From Bdellovibrionales bacterium (GTDB taxonomy: Bacteria; Bdellovibrionota; Bdellovibrionia; Bdellovibrionales; JAGQZY01): DNA of 64,000 bases. The notes beneath the pieces are model-generated. The model had not been told where the DNA came from. It worked only from the letters and a program-made list of their open reading frames with translations, and searched no databases. The position numbers and the translations under genes are program-made. Where the stretch lies: the NCBI GenBank assembly GCA_019750295.1, contig JAIEOS010000028.1, forward strand, positions 43,910-107,909, in the 5' to 3' direction. Below, piece by piece: positions 1 through 8,550 of this stretch; position 1 is the stretch's first letter, and each line of letters begins with the position of its first letter.

Positions 1-419
1 CATTTTTGGCCTCTGCCCACTTCGATCAGGTGGCTTACCCTCAGGAAACGCAACTGGTATTTCGCGTGAACTATCAAGGCCCCGGTCAGTACGACCAAAA
101 TGTGGTATCGACGGTCACCAACCCTCAACACATTGACTGGTTGATTGCGGATTTAGGCGTGCCCGTCGGTGTTTGTTTCAACGGATATGCTCAAGACGTT
201 TTTGATATCGTCGTTGCAATGGCGAAAGCATCGAATCGTTTGGACATCACGGTTAAGTCTGGAAAGATTGCTGTAGATTATACGAGCGTCGGCGATCCAA
301 GTGTGGTCGAGGGAATGAAAGTTCTTGTTCCTAGTCCTTACGCCTTCGGCGCGCCTGCCGAAACTGAGTACCTCGTTCGCCCTTGTAATCGCGTCACTAA
401 ACCTCAATACAGACACTAA
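1..419 (+). CDS. C-terminal part of an unrecognised exported protein
   Basis: The reading frame is open from the window edge to the TAA at 417-419, so the 5' end is missing. The first visible residues (F-L-A-S-A then HFDQ) look like the end of a signal peptide with an A-S-A cleavage motif, so the mature part is probably nearly complete at about 133 residues. The TTG at position 6 is probably an internal leucine rather than the start. There are two Cys (in GVCFNG and RPCNR), which could form a disulphide. I recognise no family. The gene converges on proC and shares a hairpin terminator with it. Confidence 0.6.
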   Translation, partial: FLASAHFDQVAYPQETQLVFRVNYQGPGQYDQNVVSTVTNPQHIDWLIADLGVPVGVCFNGYAQDVFDIVVAMAKASNRLDITVKSGKIAVDYTSVGDPSVVEGMKVLVPSPYAFGAPAETEYLVRPCNRVTKPQYRH

Positions 420-442
420 AAATTAAACTCAATTGAGACGAA

Positions 443-469
443 AAAAAGGAAGCCGAGAGCTTCCTTTTT
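443..469. terminator. Bidirectional rho-independent terminator between two convergent genes
   Basis: An 11-bp perfect stem (443-453 with 459-469, core GGAAGC/GCTTCC) closes a 5-nt loop. It is flanked by an A-run on the left and a T-run on the right, so it can end transcripts from both directions. The last bases overlap the proC stop codon. Confidence 0.8.
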
Positions 470-1283
470 AATTTTTACCGTTACCCAGTTCGCGAAAGCG
501 GAGCGCCGCTTTGTTAAAACTCATTCGCATCAAACCTTCAACTTCGAGCGACCGCATGGACTCCAATCCTGCGGCCGTCATTCCCTTTTTGGAAACAACT
601 TTGTTTTGTAAATCTTCGAAGGAATCCACTGAATTTTCAGCGAGCTGTGCGGCCCCTAAAAATGTTTGAGTGACAATGGCTCGCGCGAGCTCGGGCTCGA
701 GGCCATGCTCTACGATCCACTCTTGCCAGTACGACATCAACTCAAAAACAAAACCAGTCCCACTGGAGCTCGCCACGGTGAACGCTTCGAAGGGATCACC
801 CTCTTCCAGAGAGATTGTCAGACCAATCGGAGAAAATAATTCTTGCATGAGACCGTCGTAAACTGAGTCTTTACTGACAAACCCGATCACGCCCTTTTGC
901 ACATTCACTGCTGTATTCATCATCACGCGATGTAAACTTCCCTCGGGAAAAAATTTTCGCAACGAAGATAGATCCACACCAGCTACGAGACTAATTAGAA
1001 TTGTTTCCGGAACCATTGAACTTGAAAACTGCTCGGCCGCCTCTTGCAAATCTTGAGGCTTTACCGCGAGAAGAATAATGTTGCATTGTTCGGCCAGCTC
1101 TTCATTGCTGTGAGCAATCTGAATCGGGTAATTTTTTGTGAGCTTTTCTAGCTTCCCCGCAGAGCGATTAGTAACGCTAATTTGCGCAGGGGTCAGAGTC
1201 CCAGAGTCGATCCAACCTTTGATAATGGCTTGGCCCATGTTACCGGCACCAATGATGCCTACTTTACGATTTTTTAGAAACAT
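468..1283 (-). CDS. proC: Pyrroline-5-carboxylate reductase
   Basis: Catalyses the NAD(P)H-dependent last step of proline synthesis (1-pyrroline-5-carboxylate to L-proline) in the cytoplasm. The 271 residues match the usual family length. The N-terminal Rossmann motif GIIGAGNMGQAI is at about residues 9-20, and the family signatures LISLVAGVDLSSL and SSSGTGFVFELM follow in order. The C-terminal helical dimerisation region (KGMTAAGLESM) is present. The start lies inside the 3' end of maf (20-nt overlap), so the two genes are probably translated from one transcript. The gene ends in the bidirectional hairpin at 443-469. Confidence 0.95.
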   Translation of the reverse strand: MFLKNRKVGIIGAGNMGQAIIKGWIDSGTLTPAQISVTNRSAGKLEKLTKNYPIQIAHSNEELAEQCNIILLAVKPQDLQEAAEQFSSSMVPETILISLVAGVDLSSLRKFFPEGSLHRVMMNTAVNVQKGVIGFVSKDSVYDGLMQELFSPIGLTISLEEGDPFEAFTVASSSGTGFVFELMSYWQEWIVEHGLEPELARAIVTQTFLGAAQLAENSVDSFEDLQNKVVSKKGMTAAGLESMRSLEVEGLMRMSFNKAALRFRELGNGKN

Positions 1284-1881
1284 TTTTCCCCTTTGTGGCC
1301 AAAACCCAACCCTTGTTTTTTATCACTTGGTCGATTTGCTGTATAGGTAATCCCGCAATATTTTCCAAAGTTCCCGTAAAAGTTTCGACAAAGTGGCGAC
1401 CTAAACTTTGAATTCCATAGGAGCCGGCTTTATCCATGGGGTCACCGGTAGCGATATAGTCACGAATTTCTTGGTCGGAGAGGGGTCTAAATTTGACGTC
1501 GGAAACACTATGCCCCACAACTGGAGGGGTATTGTAGGGCCACAAGCAGTAGGCGGTAATCACCTGATGATGGGTTCCCGAAAGTTTTTTGAGAGTCCTA
1601 AAGGCGTCTTCCTGGTCCTTGGGCTTACCGATCTCCTGGCCGTTTTGGTAGACGATCGTGTCGGCAGAAAGGATTAAATAGGTCCCTGCACCCTCAAGTT
1701 TTCCCGACTGGACCAAGGCCTGTGCTTTACGCTGAGCCAAGTCCTCAACTGCACATTCAATACTCAGGTTTTTATCAAGAATTTCCGATATTTCAATAGG
1801 GATTGTGTCGAACACAAAACCCCACTGTTCAAGAAAGAATTTTCGTCGTGGCGATTTGGAAGCAAGGACGAGGTTGAACAT
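1264..1881 (-). CDS. maf: Maf-family nucleoside triphosphate pyrophosphatase
   Basis: Maf proteins hydrolyse non-canonical or excess nucleoside triphosphates to monophosphates and pyrophosphate, and were first linked to septum formation. The 205 residues show the N-terminal SKSPRR motif (residues 8-13), SADTIV with the catalytic Asp (about 72-77), and GDPMDKAGSYGIQ near residue 150. The gene starts only 29 bp from the divergent tadC gene, so the tadC promoter must overlap its 5' end. It overlaps proC downstream. The Maf subtype (dTTP/UTP or m7GTP) cannot be settled by eye. Confidence 0.93.
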   Translation of the reverse strand: MFNLVLASKSPRRKFFLEQWGFVFDTIPIEISEILDKNLSIECAVEDLAQRKAQALVQSGKLEGAGTYLILSADTIVYQNGQEIGKPKDQEDAFRTLKKLSGTHHQVITAYCLWPYNTPPVVGHSVSDVKFRPLSDQEIRDYIATGDPMDKAGSYGIQSLGRHFVETFTGTLENIAGLPIQQIDQVIKNKGWVLATKGKNVSKKS

Positions 1882-1910
1882 GTGGGTAGTGTAAACACAA
1901 AAAAAAATTT

Positions 1911-2810
1911 ATGGCTATGGATATATTACTTTATCTAGGTATGTTTTTGGCGGGAGCGTCGATCTATTGGTTCGTCTATTCCCTTTTTGCTGCGAATGAA
2001 GACAGCAAGGCTTTGTCTTGGGCCACGGGAACTGAACCTAAAAAATCTAAATCTCCGATCATCAACTTTTCGCGGCCGCTGGTGCATCAATTCACTCTCA
2101 AATATGCGCAGCGAATTAAGAGCGAAAAGATTCGAAGCAACATCGAGTACAAAATTATCACGGGCGGTCTACAATCCGAGCTCAACGTCGATGAATTCAT
2201 CGGACTTAAATATCTCTGGGGAATTATGTTTCCCATCGTGCTTATCCTTTTAAACTTTGCCCTACAGTTGGGCTATCCATGGCCGATTGTTTTTATTCTC
2301 GCCCCTATTGGATATATGATTCCCGATTTCCACGCCAACGCCCAAAAGAAAAAGCGTGCGGCGGAAGTGATTATCGATCTGCCATTTTTCATCGAACTTC
2401 TCGCGCTATCCACACAGGCCGGAGCCGATTTCTTTATTGCGATTAAAAAAATTATCGAAAAGGCAGAAAACAGTGTTCTCGCTGAAGAGCTCAACCGAGT
2501 TCTCCAAGACAATAACCTGGGTACCTCTCGCGAAAAAGCCATGAAGGACATGGCCTACCGTCTCGACATCCCGGAGGTCACAAGCTTCGTCAACGTGATC
2601 AACGATGCCGGCGCGACGGGCGCCAGTGTCAGTGGCGTTCTGAAAGATCACGCCGAACAGATGCGGATGGAACGATTTGTACGCGCCGAAAAAGCGGGGG
2701 CTCGGGCGTCGCAGGCGATGTTGATTCCGATGATGATGTTTATTTTACCAGCAGTATTTATCATCGTGTTTGCTCCGGTTGCTCTGCAATTTATCTATGG
2801 AGGCAAGTAG
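1911..2810 (+). CDS. tadC: TadC-like type II secretion system F-domain membrane protein
   Basis: This 299-residue protein has the layout of TadC/GspF inner-membrane platform proteins: an N-terminal membrane segment (about 4-24), a hydrophobic hairpin near 105-145, the cytoplasmic F domain with the L-S-x-x-x-x-A-G family pattern (LALSTQAGADF), and a C-terminal membrane segment (about 270-297). Such proteins anchor the Tad (Flp) pilus ATPase. Neither TadA nor TadB is next to it. It heads an operon with FHA-domain proteins, and its stop overlaps the next start by 1 nt. No good ribosome site precedes the ATG. A second ATG two codons downstream is possible. Confidence 0.85.
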   Translation: MAMDILLYLGMFLAGASIYWFVYSLFAANEDSKALSWATGTEPKKSKSPIINFSRPLVHQFTLKYAQRIKSEKIRSNIEYKIITGGLQSELNVDEFIGLKYLWGIMFPIVLILLNFALQLGYPWPIVFILAPIGYMIPDFHANAQKKKRAAEVIIDLPFFIELLALSTQAGADFFIAIKKIIEKAENSVLAEELNRVLQDNNLGTSREKAMKDMAYRLDIPEVTSFVNVINDAGATGASVSGVLKDHAEQMRMERFVRAEKAGARASQAMLIPMMMFILPAVFIIVFAPVALQFIYGGK

Positions 2811-3151
2811 TGAAGCTGATCAATAAAACTTCACAAAATGAAATTTGCTCTCGCGTGATCACTGCCGACTCCTTTGGGGCGCGCAGCAAGGGTCTTATCG
2901 GAACTAAAACTTTCGATGACTCGGCCTTATTTATTGCCGGCTGCAACTGGATCCATACATTTTTTATGTCCATCCCTATCGACGTTCTTTATGTGGACGA
3001 CGACTTAGTCGTAAAGAAAGTCCAATCGGGATTACGTCCTTGGCGCCTTCCCGCCCCGGTATTTTCGGCGAAAGCCGTGTTCGAACTACCGGCGGGACTC
3101 GCTCAGGAAAAAAAGATTAAAGTAGGAGACGCTTTACATGTGGGCGATTAA
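2810..3151 (+). CDS. DUF192-family protein
   Basis: This 113-residue protein matches the DUF192 family: the RSKGLIG motif near residues 24-30, then an F/M-rich strand (WIHTFFMSIPIDVLYVD), VKKVQSGLRPWR, and a C-terminal FELPAG...KVGD stretch. DUF192 members are often exported, but no signal peptide is visible here. The start is GTG, its first base shared with the TAG of tadC. The last 14 nt overlap the first FHA gene, so translation is probably coupled. The molecular function of the family is not known. Confidence 0.85.
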   Translation: MKLINKTSQNEICSRVITADSFGARSKGLIGTKTFDDSALFIAGCNWIHTFFMSIPIDVLYVDDDLVVKKVQSGLRPWRLPAPVFSAKAVFELPAGLAQEKKIKVGDALHVGD

Positions 3152-4802
3152 AATCCTCAATGGGCCACAACAGGGTAAGGTTTTTCCTCTGCAAAAGGGG
3201 AATAACATTCTCGGCCGCTCACAAAAAGCCGACATTCGAGTTGCCGATAGTGGCATCTCCAAAAACCATGCGCAGATTTTTGTCACCAACGACAAAGCCA
3301 TCATTTCCGATTTAAAATCGAGCAATGGAACATTCGTTAATGGTGTCAAAGTTCAAAATCACGGGTTAAAGACCGGCGATAAGATATTAATCAATCAGAC
3401 TGTCATCACGATTTTTCAGTTGCCTGACAATGTGGTCTTCTCCGATAAGCCTCTTTTGAGTAGCAAAGCGGGGCAAGGGTCAAAACATAACTCGTTGAGC
3501 GTGCCTCAACCCGCCTCGATCACGCCATTTTCTCAGGGCGAGACGGGCTTATCTCCCCATGTTCTGCAACAACAACACCAGCACCAACAGCAAATGGCCA
3601 TCACCCCTGTGATTTCGCAGCACACGGGTCTAGAAAAGGTCATTCACAAAGCCAACAATTATATTGATAACGTGGCTTTGCCACCCATCTACCGCACCAC
3701 CGAAAAGTTTGAGCTCAAGTATGTTCTGATGATGTTTACCTTGGCTTTTGTGTTTATCGTCACCTTCCTGTCGATCGTGCCCCTCTCGAAGATCGCTCGC
3801 GACAGCGTTTTCGAGGAGAGTAAACGTCGGGCCATTTCTCTCGCGCGCAATCTCGAACAGCTCAATCGCAAGGCCCTTGCAGAGGAATCCGATTTAACTC
3901 TCAATGTCGATTTTGTCACTCGAGAGCCGGGAGTGGAGAGAGCTCTCATTCTCTCCGCAAGGGGTGGAATATTGGCTCCATCCACTCACTCGGGAAAATA
4001 TATCAATGATCCGTTTATCGCGAGTTTGAAAAAGACAGACGAAATTAAAACCACTGAAATTAACGATAAACAAATTGGTGCCAGCGTTCCCAGTAAGTTC
4101 TACGACCCCGATACTGGCGATACCGTGGTGAAAGCCTATGCCGTCGTGGTTTATAATATTGACGCCCAAGCCGTCGACTTCAAAAGAACGTTGAGCTTAT
4201 TTATCCAGGTCTTTTTTATTTCGACCCTTATTGGTTTGTTGATCTATTTTGTTCAATACAGAATGTTTTTGCGTCCCTTACAAACTCTCAACGATCAAAT
4301 GGATGATGCATTAAAGGCCCGCACCAACGATATTCATGTTCCTTTTATGTTAAAACCCTTCCAGGATTTGATTGTTAAAATCAATAGTGCCCTGTCGCAA
4401 CTCCCGAAGGAGTTTGAAAACAACGAAGCTTTTTCCTCTCAAGCCGACAAGAGTGTCGAAGCGTCGGACGTGGTCAACCTTTTCCCCGTCTTCGCCTTCG
4501 CCGTAGATCCGGTGTCGACGCGCTTTATTGCCGTCAATCAACACTTTTATGAACACTCCTGGTTTAATTCCACGGAGATCCTCAATACAAATATAGATGA
4601 AATTGCGGAGTCGTCTCTCAATGAAGTTCTCCGCACTTTAGTCATGACCGCGGTGGAAGCTCCCAACACCACTCATTCTCAACAATATAAAACACAAGAA
4701 AAAGTCGAGTACGAAATCACCGTCAAAGCGATTTCGGAAAAAGGTCGACTCTCCTACCTTCTCTTTACCGTGATGCAAATTGCAGATGAGGCCGCCGCAT
4801 GA
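3138..4802 (+). CDS. FHA-domain membrane protein with extracytoplasmic sensor-like region
   Basis: The N-terminal FHA domain (residues 1-95) carries the phosphothreonine-binding signature: GRS at 26-28, SKNH at 41-44 and SSNGT at 61-65. A Gln/His-rich linker (about 143-153) follows. Membrane segments lie at about 194-214 and 352-373, and the roughly 135 residues between them are probably outside the cytoplasm. After the second segment comes a HAMP-like stretch, then a C-terminal region with a PAS-like look (about 440-550). The layout resembles a receptor whose cytoplasmic output is FHA rather than a kinase. It overlaps both neighbours, the downstream one by an ATGA junction. FHA is confident; the sensor reading is inference. 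Confidence 0.8.
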   Translation: MWAIKILNGPQQGKVFPLQKGNNILGRSQKADIRVADSGISKNHAQIFVTNDKAIISDLKSSNGTFVNGVKVQNHGLKTGDKILINQTVITIFQLPDNVVFSDKPLLSSKAGQGSKHNSLSVPQPASITPFSQGETGLSPHVLQQQHQHQQQMAITPVISQHTGLEKVIHKANNYIDNVALPPIYRTTEKFELKYVLMMFTLAFVFIVTFLSIVPLSKIARDSVFEESKRRAISLARNLEQLNRKALAEESDLTLNVDFVTREPGVERALILSARGGILAPSTHSGKYINDPFIASLKKTDEIKTTEINDKQIGASVPSKFYDPDTGDTVVKAYAVVVYNIDAQAVDFKRTLSLFIQVFFISTLIGLLIYFVQYRMFLRPLQTLNDQMDDALKARTNDIHVPFMLKPFQDLIVKINSALSQLPKEFENNEAFSSQADKSVEASDVVNLFPVFAFAVDPVSTRFIAVNQHFYEHSWFNSTEILNTNIDEIAESSLNEVLRTLVMTAVEAPNTTHSQQYKTQEKVEYEITVKAISEKGRLSYLLFTVMQIADEAAA

Positions 4803-5821
4803 GTGCAGCCTTACAGGTGCAATCCCCCGACATTCGATTTGTCCTAAAGGTGACCGCAGGTCCCAATAAAGGTGATATTTTTAGAATATCTCCCCCGGGG
4901 CTATTGATCGGTCGGGATTCTCTCACTTGTAAAATCGCTCTGTCAGATCCTCGCGTCAGTCGACAGCAATGTCGTATTGATTTCCACCCGCAGGGTATCT
5001 CTATTGAAGATCTCAGTGGAAAATCAACCACGTTAGTGAACGGCACTCCCCTTACAAAAATTCATGAGCTCAATCGCGGCGACGAAATTCAAATGGGTGA
5101 CACTTTTTTTACCTTTGAGGTCATCAGCGATAAAACGGCCGGCGCGCTTCGCCCGGCCACCGAGGGGGGATTTAAACCTCCGACCCCCTACAGTGCTCCC
5201 GCGCCACAATACTCGGGTCCGAAAAAATCCTACAAGGGTTATATGATTATCGGTGGCGTTCTTGCCCTCGGAGCCCTCGTCTTCTTTTTACTTCCGACTG
5301 CAGCAAAAACAAATTCTACCGCGAAAGTAACAACCAACGAAGTTCTCGACGAAAAAATTCAAAAGGTCATCGAGCAGCAACAGCGCCTCGAAAGCGCTCG
5401 AGGCGAGCTGGCGGATGATAAAAGTCAGGGCTACTACAATCACTACACGGCAGAGAAAAATTATATTCGCGGTTTTAGGGATTACCAAAATGGTAAATAC
5501 TCTCGCGCCATGGAGGCCTTCCAAACAACTTTGGCGGTGGATCCCAATCATGGGAACGCCCGGAGGTACTATCGTCTTGCCGATAAAAAACGCCAAGAGC
5601 AGGTGGATCAACAGATGGACCTTGGACTTAAGTATAAGGACAAAAACCAATATAGGCTTTGTGTGGCCGCATTTGCCAAGGTTTTACAGATTATTAATAA
5701 GCCGAGCGATAAAAAGTACATATTAGCTAAAGAACAAATTAAAGAATGCCGTCTATGCCAAGGTGGACAATGTTCTCCGGAGAATAAAAAGAAGGAAGTG
5801 AATGGCACGTCTCAAAATTAG
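4799..5821 (+). CDS. FHA-domain protein with a membrane anchor and TPR region
   Basis: An N-terminal FHA-like domain (about 12-110) has GRD at 38-40, but it reads SRQQ (54-57) where the family has SRxH, and STT (76-78) where NGT is usual. Phosphothreonine binding may therefore be weakened. A Pro/Tyr-rich linker (125-142) leads to one membrane segment (about 148-166). A tetratricopeptide-like helical region (about 215-300) lies beyond it. The C-terminus has Cys in CRLCQGGQC. It starts within the stop of the previous FHA gene and overlaps the next by 20 nt. This suggests a peptidoglycan-side or periplasmic scaffold tied to a cytoplasmic FHA switch, which is inference. Confidence 0.8.
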   Translation: MSAALQVQSPDIRFVLKVTAGPNKGDIFRISPPGLLIGRDSLTCKIALSDPRVSRQQCRIDFHPQGISIEDLSGKSTTLVNGTPLTKIHELNRGDEIQMGDTFFTFEVISDKTAGALRPATEGGFKPPTPYSAPAPQYSGPKKSYKGYMIIGGVLALGALVFFLLPTAAKTNSTAKVTTNEVLDEKIQKVIEQQQRLESARGELADDKSQGYYNHYTAEKNYIRGFRDYQNGKYSRAMEAFQTTLAVDPNHGNARRYYRLADKKRQEQVDQQMDLGLKYKDKNQYRLCVAAFAKVLQIINKPSDKKYILAKEQIKECRLCQGGQCSPENKKKEVNGTSQN

Positions 5822-7787
5822 ACGAAATCAAAACGACTACTTCACCCTCGAACTCGAGGACGGGAAGAGCTATAAGATCGGCCGTAAGGACGGCTGTGCG
5901 GTCGTTTTACAGCCAGATCCAGGCATTTCGCGAGAACACCTCGAAGTTTACCAAAACGAATTTAAGCAATGGGTGATTAAAAATCTTTCACCCCATCTTC
6001 CGATCACCGACATCGATGGCTCCTACGAAATCCTCACTTGCATTCGTCCCACTCACGAATTCTCTGTCAGTCCTTACGACTTTTACCTCACCCAAGAATT
6101 TGCTCCCCTACAAACTGATGCTCCGCCTATGGAAAACGCAGTGGCGTCTGAGGATCTTGCTCAGCCCGATCCCGGGGCAGACAAAAAAGATCCCAACATC
6201 GATGACGAGTTGTCTTTTGTGGGAAGCGAAGAGAAAACCTCGGATGTATTTCTCGAAGGTGACCCCTACCTCAAATTTATGTATTCCTCTCACTCCGAGT
6301 CCATTCGCCTCAAAGGGAATCGATGGACCGCGGGCCGTGATAATATCGCGCAAATTACGCTCAATGATAAAAAAGCAAGCCGCCAACACTTCTCCATCGA
6401 AAAAGTGGGGCATGAGTTTTTTATCAAAGATTTAAAAAGTGCCAACGGTACGCTATTAAACGGTCAAGAGTTAAAACCCAACGAGGGAGTTCCTCTCAAG
6501 AGTGGTGATATCATTACGGTGAATCAGCTCACCATGATTTTCGAACTTCGGGATTTAGCGTTCTCCGAAAAATTAAAAGATCTTCCTTTGCAAGCTTACT
6601 CCGGCCCGATGATTCTAACGTCTCAGGATTGGGACTCCGCTGCGGCCGCTCCTCCTGGAGTTCACGGTCAGCTTCCGGCCCGTCTCTCTCATCAAGAATT
6701 GGCCTTACTGTCTGGCCAAGTAGAACGCCTCGAAAAACCAAAAAATATTTTCCGCATGGTTCTTATGGGAATTGTGGCGGTGGTTTTTGTTACCGCTTAT
6801 TTTATGAATAGCACGCCCACACGAAAAGTGGCGGCCGACCCTAATCTCCCGAAGACTTTCGAATCTTTATCCCCCGAGGAGCAAAAGTTTATAGTGAATG
6901 CCTACAAAATGGCAAACTCTCTGTATGAGGCCGACGACGCGAAAGTCGAAAGTGCATTAAGTCAAATTGAGTCCATTCATAAAATTATTCCTAGCTATAA
7001 AGACTCCAAAACATTGGAAGTCAAATTTCGTCAGACGTTAGAGACTATCGAGCAGAAGCGTTTCGTCCAAGAGGAATTGAAACGTCAGGAAGAGAATCGT
7101 AAACAGGTCGAGACCATTATTTCCGACTGTACGGAAAAATATAAAGATTCTGTGGATCTCGACGGGGCTAAAGATTGTTTAAAGGTCGCGCAAGAGCTGG
7201 ATCCCGAAAACACCGACGGCCAAGGTCTCATTGCGGGCATTGAGTCGCGCATCAGCCAGGCCCAGCTCGAGGAACAAAAACTTAAAGAGTATAACGAGGC
7301 CGTAGCTCGGGGCCGCGACATGTACTACAAAGCTCGAAACCTTCTTCAGAACAATGATTACCAGGAGGCTATGAACGCTTTCTCGTCTCATATGAACTCG
7401 AGCCTGCCAGATCCAGATAATCTTAAAAATGCGTCAAAGAGAAGTTTAGCTTCTATCGAAAAGCGCATCTCCTCGCAAAAAAATGGATTCATGGGCAAAG
7501 CCCGGTACAACTTGCAAATCGGAAACACCAAAGCCGCTATTCTCGCCGCCGAACAAGCACGGTTAGTGGATCCCTATGATTACGCCATCGCGAACTTTAT
7601 CGAACAACACAAAAACGAACTTCAAAACCGTATGCGCACGGTTTATCAAAACAGTGTGATCGAAGAGCGCTTTGGGAACGTGGAACTGAGCAAGAATCTC
7701 TGGAAAGAAATCATCACGAAAGATGTTCCTAACGGCGAATACTATCATAAAGCGCGACGCAAGCTCCAGCAGTACGGGTTTCAGTAA
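5802..7787 (+). CDS. Protein with two FHA domains, a membrane segment and a TPR/coiled-coil region
   Basis: This 661-residue protein has a divergent FHA1 (1-97; GRK at 27-29, SREH at 43-46). FHA2 (155-250) is canonical (GRD at 178-180, SRQH at 193-196, SANGT at 213-217). A single membrane segment sits at about 317-336. The remaining roughly 320 residues are helical and TPR-like, with a charged coiled coil near residues 415-440 (EQKRFVQEELKRQEENRKQ). FHA domains on one side and TPR repeats on the other side of the membrane repeat the plan of the preceding gene. It overlaps that gene by 20 nt and the next by 1 nt, so one translationally coupled unit is likely. Confidence 0.85.
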   Translation: MARLKIRRNQNDYFTLELEDGKSYKIGRKDGCAVVLQPDPGISREHLEVYQNEFKQWVIKNLSPHLPITDIDGSYEILTCIRPTHEFSVSPYDFYLTQEFAPLQTDAPPMENAVASEDLAQPDPGADKKDPNIDDELSFVGSEEKTSDVFLEGDPYLKFMYSSHSESIRLKGNRWTAGRDNIAQITLNDKKASRQHFSIEKVGHEFFIKDLKSANGTLLNGQELKPNEGVPLKSGDIITVNQLTMIFELRDLAFSEKLKDLPLQAYSGPMILTSQDWDSAAAAPPGVHGQLPARLSHQELALLSGQVERLEKPKNIFRMVLMGIVAVVFVTAYFMNSTPTRKVAADPNLPKTFESLSPEEQKFIVNAYKMANSLYEADDAKVESALSQIESIHKIIPSYKDSKTLEVKFRQTLETIEQKRFVQEELKRQEENRKQVETIISDCTEKYKDSVDLDGAKDCLKVAQELDPENTDGQGLIAGIESRISQAQLEEQKLKEYNEAVARGRDMYYKARNLLQNNDYQEAMNAFSSHMNSSLPDPDNLKNASKRSLASIEKRISSQKNGFMGKARYNLQIGNTKAAILAAEQARLVDPYDYAIANFIEQHKNELQNRMRTVYQNSVIEERFGNVELSKNLWKEIITKDVPNGEYYHKARRKLQQYGFQ

Positions 7788-8509
7788 TGAACTTCCAAGA
7801 GCGCTCCTACGGTGGAAAACTTTTTAGACCTCGACCTGAGTTCCACATGGCGGAGAACTCCACGCTATTAATCATCGCGACGCCTTGGGGAAATCCTCAG
7901 GCGGCCACGGATTTTATCGAAACTGTTTCCACCCAACTCCGAGCCAGCAACGAAAGCAGTGATCAAAACGTCGTCTCCATGCAAATCGAGGGACTCAACG
8001 TCAGTGAAACTCTGCTGCGGAAAGCGATATTTAAAGCCCACGACAACGTTCTCGAAAAATTTAATGATCAAGTGCTCAGTGCCGGTGTGGAATTTATTTG
8101 TTTTCTAAAAAACGGACCCAACATCACGTGGTTTAAAGTGGGCGCCCCCTTCTTCTGCATTATTCGCGACAAAACCATCATGCCACTCAACCACCCTGTC
8201 GATTACTGCTTTGATTATTTAATTCCCGAACAACTTCCAGGGATCAATATCCCTCGCAAAGATCCTCTCCCCGAACCCCCCTTTGCACCGTTACCCAAGC
8301 ATATGCTGGGGACTCACGAACAACTGCATGTTGAATCAGGAACTCTGCGTGTGTCCAAAGGGGATCGCTTTTTATTTATTAGCCGCAGCTATGTGCCAGG
8401 CTCACTCATAGCCATGGACGCCTCAAAAATCACCCTCGACTCCGCAACTCTGACTCTCGCCAAAGACAACGAAGACATGCCCTTCTGGATCGCCCTCGGG
8501 GAATACTAG
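7787..8509 (+). CDS. Unrecognised last gene of the FHA operon, possibly a degenerate PP2C-like protein
   Basis: This 240-residue soluble protein has no signal peptide or membrane segment. I do not recognise a family with confidence. Strand-rich segments (TLLIIATPWGN, VEFICFLKNGPNITWFKVGAPFFCIIRD, GDRFLFISRSYVPGSLI) run in an order that recalls PPM/PP2C phosphatases, where the last segment would match the GDxLLLCSDGL motif. The metal-binding Asp residues of true PP2C are not where expected, so at most it is an inactive relative. Its ATG overlaps the TAA of the double-FHA gene, tying it to that operon. A phosphatase-fold partner for FHA proteins would make sense but is unproved. Confidence 0.55.
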   Translation: MNFQERSYGGKLFRPRPEFHMAENSTLLIIATPWGNPQAATDFIETVSTQLRASNESSDQNVVSMQIEGLNVSETLLRKAIFKAHDNVLEKFNDQVLSAGVEFICFLKNGPNITWFKVGAPFFCIIRDKTIMPLNHPVDYCFDYLIPEQLPGINIPRKDPLPEPPFAPLPKHMLGTHEQLHVESGTLRVSKGDRFLFISRSYVPGSLIAMDASKITLDSATLTLAKDNEDMPFWIALGEY

Positions 8510-8550
8510 CCACTTTTGCAGCCAGTCTCCATCAAAGTTAAAATCACGAA

